NCBI GenBank assembly: GCA_028284675.1
Contig: JANQRI010000021.1
Coordinates: forward strand, 62,001-126,000
Source: Gammaproteobacteria bacterium
GTDB taxonomy: Bacteria > Pseudomonadota > Gammaproteobacteria > HTCC5015
DNA: 64,000 bases
Direction: 5' to 3'
Below are positions 54,817 to 62,710 of the stretch, piece after piece; the stretch's first letter is position 1; each line of letters starts with the position of its first letter. Both the position numbers and the translations under genes were made by a program. The notes under the pieces were generated by a model, which had not been told where the DNA came from, made no database searches, and saw only the letters and a list, made by a program, of their open reading frames with translations.

Positions 54817-55225
54817 ACTATTAGTAATAATACTTTGCCATTTTTTATATATTAATTCGCCCTTTATTATTAACAGGCACTATAACCATCAATATACGCA
54901 ACATCAATAGTCTTTTTAGACGACCCAGCAGTAAACTGGCAGTGTATTTCTAGCCTGCTTTCTTTTAATAAAACCGGAAATTTGTATATTACAGAACCGT
55001 TACAATGGAGGTAGATGACAGAACAACACAAGAAACGTAATAAAGCAGTTGCTAAGAGATATATTCGAGTCTTACAGAGTATGATTTTGACTAAAGCAAA
55101 AAACCGATAAAAATATACTATTAAAATGAATTAGTTAGCATCATAGCATGCCAAAAATGAAGTGAATAATGATCTTCTGTAAATAAATCACAACATTTAT
55201 ACAATATTTGTCTACATATCTGATT
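54817..55225. other. A+T-rich intergenic region
   Basis: About 400 bases with no supported gene. The left part should hold the promoter of the FeeM-like gene (minus strand). I see no repeat, palindrome or small frame with a ribosome binding site. Confidence 0.4.
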
Positions 55226-55603
55226 CTACAAATCGAATTTATATTGAAATGTGAGCATTCTGTGAGTAGCACCTATCTTAAACCAACCCAACTGTGCATA
55301 AGGTAAAATATAAACTGGATACTCATCATAATTCATTATACCTGCTTCCAAACCCAAAGCTCCCCATTTCTTACCAACTCCTAAATATACTACATTATCT
55401 CTATAACTATTCTCAAAAAAACCCATTGAACAGTACATATTTTTAACACAACTGTGCTCTAGACCGAAACCCATATTGTTTTCATTTTGGTCCTTCCGCT
55501 CATAATGATAGGAGGCCAAATTAATATTAACGGCCAATCCCGACGATTGCGCTAAGGCATCATTGAAAGCCAAGACCACAAAAAATAAAGCGATGAATCT
55601 CAT
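55226..55603 (-). CDS. Small outer-membrane beta-barrel protein
   Basis: 125 residues with a signal peptide (MRFIALFFVVLAFNDALAQ) followed by short amphipathic strands and a C-terminal Phe-Asp-Leu, consistent with a small outer-membrane barrel of the OmpW/PagL size class. It has two cysteines (SCVKNMYC). I cannot place it in a named family; lipid A modifiers PagL and PagP are similar in length but their catalytic motifs are not evident. It lies downstream of the secretion-like operon, in the same direction, across a 220-base gap. Confidence 0.6.
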   Translation of the reverse strand: MRFIALFFVVLAFNDALAQSSGLAVNINLASYHYERKDQNENNMGFGLEHSCVKNMYCSMGFFENSYRDNVVYLGVGKKWGALGLEAGIMNYDEYPVYILPYAQLGWFKIGATHRMLTFQYKFDL

Positions 55604-55650
55604 GACTAGTTGAAAATACTATATAGGACTCTATAATTTCCCATTTTTAT

Positions 55651-55779
55651 TTAAGACAGGGTGTACTTGTTAACCTGTTTTCCGCCGGGCAAATTCTGAT
55701 AATAAATATGCGTAGGAAAATACATTTCCTTTATCAAATTCGAACCTATCGATAAATTTGGAGATTTTGCTACCACCAT
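55651..55779 (-). CDS. Possible 42-residue protein or remnant
   Basis: An open frame beginning MVVAKSPNLSIGSNL and ending in a TAA at 55651, in the gap after the adaptor gene. The frame stays open upstream into the 3' end of the adaptor gene, so it may be a remnant of a gene once following the adaptor. There is no convincing ribosome binding site. Confidence 0.2.
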   Translation of the reverse strand: MVVAKSPNLSIGSNLIKEMYFPTHIYYQNLPGGKQVNKYTLS

Positions 55780-55825
55780 CAAAGCTTCCTTTATACTATC
55801 CTGATGATATTTATTAAACAAATAT

Positions 55826-56668
55826 TCAGTGCCGGACTGTCTGTTTTGTTAAACTACTTCCATTAACTGAATCGTGAGCGAATTGAACTTGACAATTGAC
55901 TCCCGCCGGCACTTTTTCTCCTGGGTTTGGCATTTCAACTCTGACTCCAAAGGTACCACTTGCTGCATCAATTATTGGATCAACTATTGTTATCTTGCCG
56001 CTATACCGTGTATCAGGTTGTGCGACTAACTGCAGAAATGTCTTCATACCTGTATCGATAGCGCCATATTCCTTTGCTCGAAGTACAACCTCAGCATAAA
56101 GCGGGTCAAGGCTCACTATCTCAAACAGTGGGTCAATACCCACATATTCTCCTACCGAAACATTACGTTTAACGACTACACCCGTAATCGGACTGTAAAT
56201 CGCCTGCTGTTTTAGTAGTTCTTCAGCTTCTTTAACAGCCAACCGCGCCAGTTCTTTATTTACTATGAATTCGTGATGCTGAGCATCTGACATATAGCCT
56301 TTCAGCACTATTTCTTCATTTCGATCCAATTGAGTGCTGGCATATTCAAGTTTGGCTTTTGCCATATCTAATGTTGTGCGTGCCACACCATCTTCCAACA
56401 TTAACAACAACTGCCCTTTTTTGACTCTATCCCCTCGATTGGCTTTAATTTCTTTAACTATTCCAGCAACTTGACTGCTGATCTTTACTCTATTACTGGG
56501 CTCTAGCAAACAGCTTAGTTGCGCATCATTCAAATCATTGCCCCAAGTTGGCAATGCAGTAAACCAAAATATAACAAATAAGCATAGTTTTTTTGAGATA
56601 CCTGACAACCCATCTAAAAAATCAAAGATGAATATAATTCTTAAAGACTTTTTGGTGTTTTTTTTCAT
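55826..56668 (-). CDS. Periplasmic adaptor (HlyD / RND MFP family)
   Basis: 280 residues. A hydrophobic segment at ~25-42 (KLCLFVIFWFTALPTWG) anchors or exports it. The lipoyl-like and hairpin domains are visible: VKISSQVAGIVKEIKANRGD, VKKGQLLLMLEDGVARTTLD, a helical hairpin to ~150, then QQAIYSPITGVVVKRNVSVG and a beta-barrel domain. It is the last gene of the operon, starting five bases after the SecA-like stop. It probably links inner-membrane parts to the outer membrane, although no TolC-like or RND pump gene is in view. Confidence 0.88.
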   Translation of the reverse strand: MKKNTKKSLRIIFIFDFLDGLSGISKKLCLFVIFWFTALPTWGNDLNDAQLSCLLEPSNRVKISSQVAGIVKEIKANRGDRVKKGQLLLMLEDGVARTTLDMAKAKLEYASTQLDRNEEIVLKGYMSDAQHHEFIVNKELARLAVKEAEELLKQQAIYSPITGVVVKRNVSVGEYVGIDPLFEIVSLDPLYAEVVLRAKEYGAIDTGMKTFLQLVAQPDTRYSGKITIVDPIIDAASGTFGVRVEMPNPGEKVPAGVNCQVQFAHDSVNGSSLTKQTVRH

Positions 56669-56673
56669 TTTCT

Positions 56674-58680
56674 CTATACTCTTAATGCCGTAAATGATAA
56701 AAGCTCAGATTTTTTATAATCTTGTTTTAACAGCTCGCGGCGACTTCTCGCATAATTTTTCTGCAATTTTCGCTGTGTCGCCTTTAGTAACCAAACCCCT
56801 ATTAAACACCTAATATTTTTCATTTTATTTGCTTGCATCAATCTATGATTCAAAAAAAATTGAAGAAGCGGACTAATAGGCTTATTTACTAACAGGGAAT
56901 CTTCCAAAGACATCATGGCTTCGAAGCTTCCCGGGTCACCCATACGCGCACAGCGCCCTTGTAGCTGCCGATCAATACGTGATGCGTCATGAAGTTCAGT
57001 AAGAACAACATGTAAACCACCACTTGCCTCAGCTTCTTTTGTTAACTTGATATCTGTTCCCCTTCCAGCCATACTCGTAGCTATGGTTATCTGCCCTGCA
57101 ATACCTGCAGTAGCCACAATTTCAGCCTCATGCTGATCCTGTTTCGCATTTAATACGTTGTGGTTAAGTTTATATTGATCCAAACTTTCACTTAGCGCTT
57201 CAGAAGCTGCGACTGAACATGTACCTATTAGTACTGGCCTTCCTTTTTCATGTAATTCCAATATACGATCAATTACGGCCTGCCACTTTTCGGACTTCGT
57301 TTTGAATAAACGATTAGTAAAATTGATACGGCGGCTTAGGCAATGTGTGGGAATGCGAACTACTGATAGCCCGTATATTGACCACAGTTCACCTGCGACC
57401 TCTGAAGCTGTTCCCGTCATACCGCAGAGGCGATGGTACATGCGGAAAAAACGTTGATAGCTGATGCTCGCCAGCGTTTCACGAGGGTGAGTTAAATCAC
57501 AGTCCTCTTTGATTTCAATAAGCTGATGCAACCCCCGTTCCCAGCTGCGATCTTCCATCACACGACCAGTATGCTCATCAATAATTTGAACCTTGCCGTC
57601 TCGAACCAGATAATGCTTATCCCGCTCAAATAAATATTTTGCGGATAAAGCCTGTTGAGCCAGTTCAAGGCGCCTTGCTCTCCCAGCCCAAAAAGGGCCA
57701 AAACCACTGCAATATTTCTTAATAAATTCATCGCCTGTGGAGGTGATTTTTATCAATCGATGCTCTTTATTGATATTATAATGCTTATCCAGTTGCAGAG
57801 TTTCAGCCAACTTCATCGCTTGACGATAAACCTTATCCTGATCGTCATTAGCCATCGTTTCACCAGAAATAATCAACGGCGTACGAGCCTCATCCAACAA
57901 AACACTATCTGCTTCGTCAACAATGGCATAGTGCAGCCCTCGTTGCATCAAACCAGATGATATAAAAGTATTTCCTTTGAGAATTTCACCATAGACATGC
58001 ATCGAACTTTGGCGCTGTTTCAACACTAATTGATCTTTCAAGTAATCAAACACTAACTCTTTATTAGTACAATAAACAACGTCACAAGCATATGCGTGTC
58101 GCCGCTCGTCGAAGCTCATGCCATGAATGATATGACCAACACTAAGCTTAAGAGCTTGATATACTGGCCGCATTAGCTCCATATCACGTTTTGCTAGGTA
58201 GTCGTTAACCGTAACGACATGCACTGGAATGCCTGCCAATCCAACTGCTGCTGCAGGAAGGATTGCAGTTAATGTTTTACCCTCACCTGTTTGCATTTCA
58301 GCAATATTGCCAAAAAATAGTGCAAGCCCACCTAATAGCTGTGAATCAAAGTGGTACATGCCCAAATTTCGCCCGGTAACCTCCCGAACCAAAGCAAATA
58401 CTTTTGGTAATATTTCAGTAGTTAGTCCATGACGGATAAGCTCATGTCTTAACTTAGCGGTTTCATTTGCTATCTCAGCATCACTCCACTTTGCTAATTC
58501 TGTTGATCTTTGCCGAATTAATGGTAAATAGCGACGATAAGCAATGAACCTGGTTCCGGTAAACTGCCAGAATAAACCACTACAACTATGCCATAAGCGC
58601 TCCAAAATACTTCTTTTTTGAATTTTTCTCTCGGGCCTTTGTATACAATTGGCAGGGCGTTGTTCAGGCAAGCTATACAT
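56674..58680 (-). CDS. SecA-like ATPase lacking the C-terminal regions
   Basis: 668 residues against ~900 for housekeeping SecA. Nucleotide-binding domain 1 has AEMQTGEGKTLTAILPAA (Walker A) and AIVDEADSVLLDEARTPLII (Walker B and following). The peptide cross-linking domain signature is IIDEHTGRVMEDRSWERGLH. Domain 2 has IATSMAGRGTDIKL and QLQGRCARMGDPGSFEAMM, where the usual GRSGRQGDPG is altered. After residue ~600 only ~65 residues remain, so the helical wing/scaffold and the zinc tail are largely missing. It overlaps the M50 gene by eight bases. I infer a specialised protein-export motor for this operon. Confidence 0.88.
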   Translation of the reverse strand: MYSLPEQRPANCIQRPERKIQKRSILERLWHSCSGLFWQFTGTRFIAYRRYLPLIRQRSTELAKWSDAEIANETAKLRHELIRHGLTTEILPKVFALVREVTGRNLGMYHFDSQLLGGLALFFGNIAEMQTGEGKTLTAILPAAAVGLAGIPVHVVTVNDYLAKRDMELMRPVYQALKLSVGHIIHGMSFDERRHAYACDVVYCTNKELVFDYLKDQLVLKQRQSSMHVYGEILKGNTFISSGLMQRGLHYAIVDEADSVLLDEARTPLIISGETMANDDQDKVYRQAMKLAETLQLDKHYNINKEHRLIKITSTGDEFIKKYCSGFGPFWAGRARRLELAQQALSAKYLFERDKHYLVRDGKVQIIDEHTGRVMEDRSWERGLHQLIEIKEDCDLTHPRETLASISYQRFFRMYHRLCGMTGTASEVAGELWSIYGLSVVRIPTHCLSRRINFTNRLFKTKSEKWQAVIDRILELHEKGRPVLIGTCSVAASEALSESLDQYKLNHNVLNAKQDQHEAEIVATAGIAGQITIATSMAGRGTDIKLTKEAEASGGLHVVLTELHDASRIDRQLQGRCARMGDPGSFEAMMSLEDSLLVNKPISPLLQFFLNHRLMQANKMKNIRCLIGVWLLKATQRKLQKNYARSRRELLKQDYKKSELLSFTALRV

Positions 58681-60814
58681 TCAACTGCCTCAGAAATACT
58701 CGACGCACACCACGATACCAACGCATTACCAAAGGTTCCGGGTCATGCTCAAATAGCACATAAATGCGCTCATTAATTCGGTTCTTTGGAGCAGTTGGAA
58801 TATCCAGCACAAGTTGAAAATGCTTAGTAAAGCTCAATAAATTATTCCCTTGCTTAGGGTCCAATGCAATTGACCCACCTCCTTCGGTACTCAAAACATC
58901 ACTGGGGAGCTCATGACTGCTGGCAGGGAGAATACGAAGAATAGATGCAGGATAAGAGGTGTTTCTGTCAGATACAAGACGAACCTCAATCGAGTTACTA
59001 TTATGTTGGACTTTATCAATAGAATCTTCAGCTATTAATACTAATCCAGGCATTTTTTCAAAATCAACAACATAACCAAGCATCTCGCCTTGACGAATAA
59101 ACTTACCTGGTAAATTCATCGATTCGGGAACCACAAAAATACCAGGCAACTGGCTGCTGATCTGTAAACCTTCCTGACGCTCTACCGCCCGACGATACTC
59201 TTGTTCGCGGAAACGTACGACCTCCAGATTAATTGTGGACTCAACCCGGTCCATTAAAGTGGACTGGTATCGTGATTTAGCTTCCTCCACTTGAGCTGCC
59301 AAAACACGGGCTCGCGCCACTAAGCCAGGTTCATGCATCTCCAGTAGCTTATCACCTTTATTAACAAAACTACCTGGTTCAGCGGTTAACTTAGTAGCAA
59401 TTCCACTTGCACCAGCGCGAATAAACGATTGCTCCGGCACCCATAATATTCCTTCAGCCTTAGTTGCGTATGGAAAAGGAATAATCGCCACCAATAAAGC
59501 AATAATTAATACCGCACTTATACTTGCGGAAAATACCCGTCCTTGGTTTTGCTGTAACTGTCGGTCAGTAAAAGGTTTACTAATAGTCTTTATTAAAGGC
59601 GCCAAAAGCGTCATATAAATCGACCAGACAGCCAACAAAACACCGACCACATAGTATTTGCTGGCAATAAACAAAGAAATCACCAACATAATAAATATTC
59701 GATAGATAAATGCCGATATTGAATAAATTACCATCCAGGCTGCTTCCCGGTACGAACCAAAAGGGGATGTAAGATCATCGATACGGAAAGCGAATCTTTT
59801 AATTAAGTATGCAATAGTCTGATTGCTACGATTAGCAAGATTGGGAATTTCCAAATAGTCTGCTAACACATAATATGCATCGAATCTTAATAATGGATTA
59901 CCATTAAACAATAAAGTTGAAACCCCTGAAATAAACATCGTATTGAAAGCTACTGCACGTACTACACCGGGTTCTGCCAATACCCATATAATCATTGCAA
60001 CTGCAGCGATAAATGCTTCAACTAATATACCGGCACCGCCTACCAGCATTCGCTGATATTTGCTGCGAAATGCTGAAGCCGCCGAAGCATCTACATAGGG
60101 TACCGGGAAAAATACCAGTAACATAATACCCATTTCATGCACTTCTCCACCCCAGCGCTTTACCGCATAAGCATGCCCAAGTTCATGCAGCACTTTCACA
60201 AAAGGGTAAACCAAACCGATCAATAAGATATTTTCCAGAGACAGTATCCGGTCATTTAGATTATTGAGTAACGCACCCCAGTGGACACCTGCCAACACTA
60301 GCCCTAAACAAACCACGGCTATCCAAACCGCAGCAGCTGCCCTGTTAAATAGGATAGTGCTGACTTGCATAGAATTTTGCAGAAATTTTTCGGGATCCAG
60401 TAATGGTATACGTATCCCTAAAGGAGATTTTAATTGCTGCAATATTTTACGCCGGCTAAGTGTTTGACGTTGCTGAGATAGTTGTTCAACATCAGGCATT
60501 ACATCTGAATGCAGGACATTCGCACGAAATAACTTGGATACCAGAATTATTATCTCATCCTGTGTAGGCATATCATCACCCAGCTGATGGCATGCCGCCT
60601 CCCAAATATCTTGCAGCGGCCGCTGGCCATCCATCATTCCGATAATTTGATAAGCGCCGGGTGTAAAACGATGGAATTGACCGGTAGCATGGTCTTGCAA
60701 AACATACCAAACATCACCTCTATAAGTATGCCGATGAATATCAGCATGACTACGCAGCCGAGGTTTCAGATCAGCAACCAAATACCAGGTACGGCTAAAA
60801 AAAGGAGACGTCAT
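58673..60814 (-). CDS. PqqD-like / M50 peptidase / HlyD fusion protein
   Basis: 713 residues in three parts. Residues ~25-110 resemble a PqqD-type winged helix (VWYVLQDHATGQFHRFTPGA, then MDGQRPLQDIWEAAC). From ~165 to 450 come several TM helices with the site-2 protease motif LHELGHAYAVKRWGG near residue 212 and the partner motif NGNPLLRFDAYYVLADYLEI. From ~455 the HlyD-like adaptor follows (GIATKLTAEPGSFVNKGDKL). PqqD-like domains bind leader peptides in modified-peptide pathways, so this protein could capture and cut an exported substrate. It starts three bases after the GAF-HlyD stop. Confidence 0.85.
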   Translation of the reverse strand: MTSPFFSRTWYLVADLKPRLRSHADIHRHTYRGDVWYVLQDHATGQFHRFTPGAYQIIGMMDGQRPLQDIWEAACHQLGDDMPTQDEIIILVSKLFRANVLHSDVMPDVEQLSQQRQTLSRRKILQQLKSPLGIRIPLLDPEKFLQNSMQVSTILFNRAAAAVWIAVVCLGLVLAGVHWGALLNNLNDRILSLENILLIGLVYPFVKVLHELGHAYAVKRWGGEVHEMGIMLLVFFPVPYVDASAASAFRSKYQRMLVGGAGILVEAFIAAVAMIIWVLAEPGVVRAVAFNTMFISGVSTLLFNGNPLLRFDAYYVLADYLEIPNLANRSNQTIAYLIKRFAFRIDDLTSPFGSYREAAWMVIYSISAFIYRIFIMLVISLFIASKYYVVGVLLAVWSIYMTLLAPLIKTISKPFTDRQLQQNQGRVFSASISAVLIIALLVAIIPFPYATKAEGILWVPEQSFIRAGASGIATKLTAEPGSFVNKGDKLLEMHEPGLVARARVLAAQVEEAKSRYQSTLMDRVESTINLEVVRFREQEYRRAVERQEGLQISSQLPGIFVVPESMNLPGKFIRQGEMLGYVVDFEKMPGLVLIAEDSIDKVQHNSNSIEVRLVSDRNTSYPASILRILPASSHELPSDVLSTEGGGSIALDPKQGNNLLSFTKHFQLVLDIPTAPKNRINERIYVLFEHDPEPLVMRWYRGVRRVFLRQLNV

Positions 60815-60817
60815 GGC

Positions 60818-62674
60818 TTAACCCCACCAAGACCACATCAACAAACGTAGCCGCTCAGCAATCTCACGAGTCCATATTGACCAGAGTTTTCGTTGATCAA
60901 CATCAATCTTACCGATACCTTCCATACCCGGTTGAAATTGGTCCGAGCGTTCCAATATATTCGCTTCTATCGTAAAATAAGTAGCACCATCTTTTGATAC
61001 CGTGAGCGGTGTTATTTTATCGACCACAAAAGAAAAAGAGTCTTCCGGCAGTGCTGACAAATATAGTTTACCTTCTTGCCCCAGCTTAACGTCTGCAATT
61101 CTACTTTCCTTAACCTGCAAATAAATACGATATTCATTTACTGGAGAAACTTCGAACAGCACTTCTCCCTGTTTAACAGCTCCACCTAGCTGTTGACTCA
61201 AATCGCCACTGACTACCAGACCATCAAATGGGGCTAATTGTCTCGCTCGCAATAACTGACTCTCAACCAGTTGCAACTGTGCGGTTGCCTGTGCCAGCTG
61301 AGCTTGAATGATTTTTATGTTAGCGCGATTATAGGACGCTGTTTCTTCCTGAAATTGTTGTGTTAATTTGGTTTTTTGGCTTAACCATTTGAGCTTTTCC
61401 AATTGCATATCACCGTCATCAAGACTGACCAGAAGCTCACTTTTTGCAATCTGGTCTCCTGCACGTACCGGTGCTTCCTGAATAAACCCATCATACGGTG
61501 CAACCACAACGCGCTGCAGCATAGGTTTTAAAGTAGCATCAGCAGACAAGCGATACTGACTCGTAGCGGTGCTAAAAAATATGATCAATAGCAACAACGA
61601 CCCAAGTGTAACTTTTCGCCCTAAATAACCAGGCCCAAATATCCGCGCGGCCTGCTGTTTGGCTGACTCAAATATTTTTATTACCAAAGAACGTTCATTA
61701 AGTCGTTTTTCTTCTAAAGCTGCTACCGCAAGCGCGGCAATACTTTCACAGTATTGTGCATCTTCAATAGAAAAAGGAGTATCAGCATCACGTTGAAAAC
61801 TGATTGTCCCTATAGACCTGGCATTTATATATAAAGGCAACGTCAACAAGGCTTTTTTCTGTTGCTGTTCGGCTAAATTGTTATGAGCCAGCGCAATAAT
61901 TCCCGGCTCGGACTCTATCGGTACCGGAACTATCACTGTCTTCCGTTGATCGGTTGATTCATTCATGGCAGCTTCTATACGCCGCAATAAATTCATTTTT
62001 TTTCCAAATTGCGCACTGTTTGATAAATGGGAAATTCGAATCGTATCACCCCTCACAAATCCCAGGCTGACCAATTCAGATTGTTGAGCTATGGCCATCT
62101 CACTAACCAAGCGCATAGCCGCGGCGTCGAAAGTTTGCTCAGCCAGCACTTTAGCCAATAAATCCACCCCGGCTGTTAAGCGTGAATGAATAGATTGGCG
62201 TTGACTATACTCCCGGCGACTATAGGATAACTCAACCCATGCACACCCCCACTGCAGCTGTTTCATGACTTGTTGCAAGGCCTGTTTGCCATCCACCATA
62301 ACAGTAACCGCAATGATTGCCAGGATCTTTTCCTGATAAATGACGGGGTAAGCCACACCATATAAGGAACGACGGTTACCCAGAGCCGGCTTCAACAAAG
62401 TAATCAAACCCGTTTCCTGCTCTATTACCTGATCGATAAGCTCCGAAACAGCCTCCAGATCCGGATTTACTTCAGGCCAAACAGCGACAGGTTCAAATGA
62501 ATCTTCCTCCTCTTTGCGAAGTGCCAATATTGCTGCTTTACTGCCAACGATAAGATTACACTGCAAACTTAACCAGTTTTGAAAAAACTCCGGATCGCCC
62601 GTATCAGACAACTGATCCCACGCATTATTTTTCGGTGCGCTTTCTGATAATTCGGTTACTGCACTTGAGTCCAT
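60818..62674 (-). CDS. GAF domain / HlyD-like adaptor fusion protein
   Basis: 618 residues. The N-terminal ~340 are cytoplasmic with one or two GAF-like domains (SLYGVAYPVIYQEKILAIIA and LLTLPLYINARSIGTISFQR). A single TM helix (KVTLGSLLLLIIFFSTATS) lies at ~365-385, then the HlyD part with VVVAPYDGFIQEAPVRAGDQ, a coiled-coil hairpin and QLAPFDGLVVSGDL. This puts a ligand-sensing domain inside the cell and a membrane-fusion adaptor outside. It begins 36 bases after the RTX stop. The C-terminus resembles that of the neighbouring M50-HlyD protein, which suggests they pair. Confidence 0.85.
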   Translation of the reverse strand: MDSSAVTELSESAPKNNAWDQLSDTGDPEFFQNWLSLQCNLIVGSKAAILALRKEEEDSFEPVAVWPEVNPDLEAVSELIDQVIEQETGLITLLKPALGNRRSLYGVAYPVIYQEKILAIIAVTVMVDGKQALQQVMKQLQWGCAWVELSYSRREYSQRQSIHSRLTAGVDLLAKVLAEQTFDAAAMRLVSEMAIAQQSELVSLGFVRGDTIRISHLSNSAQFGKKMNLLRRIEAAMNESTDQRKTVIVPVPIESEPGIIALAHNNLAEQQQKKALLTLPLYINARSIGTISFQRDADTPFSIEDAQYCESIAALAVAALEEKRLNERSLVIKIFESAKQQAARIFGPGYLGRKVTLGSLLLLIIFFSTATSQYRLSADATLKPMLQRVVVAPYDGFIQEAPVRAGDQIAKSELLVSLDDGDMQLEKLKWLSQKTKLTQQFQEETASYNRANIKIIQAQLAQATAQLQLVESQLLRARQLAPFDGLVVSGDLSQQLGGAVKQGEVLFEVSPVNEYRIYLQVKESRIADVKLGQEGKLYLSALPEDSFSFVVDKITPLTVSKDGATYFTIEANILERSDQFQPGMEGIGKIDVDQRKLWSIWTREIAERLRLLMWSWWG

Positions 62675-62710
62675 AGGGCTTCCGATTCTAATTGGCTCTT
62701 CTCTGAGCTA

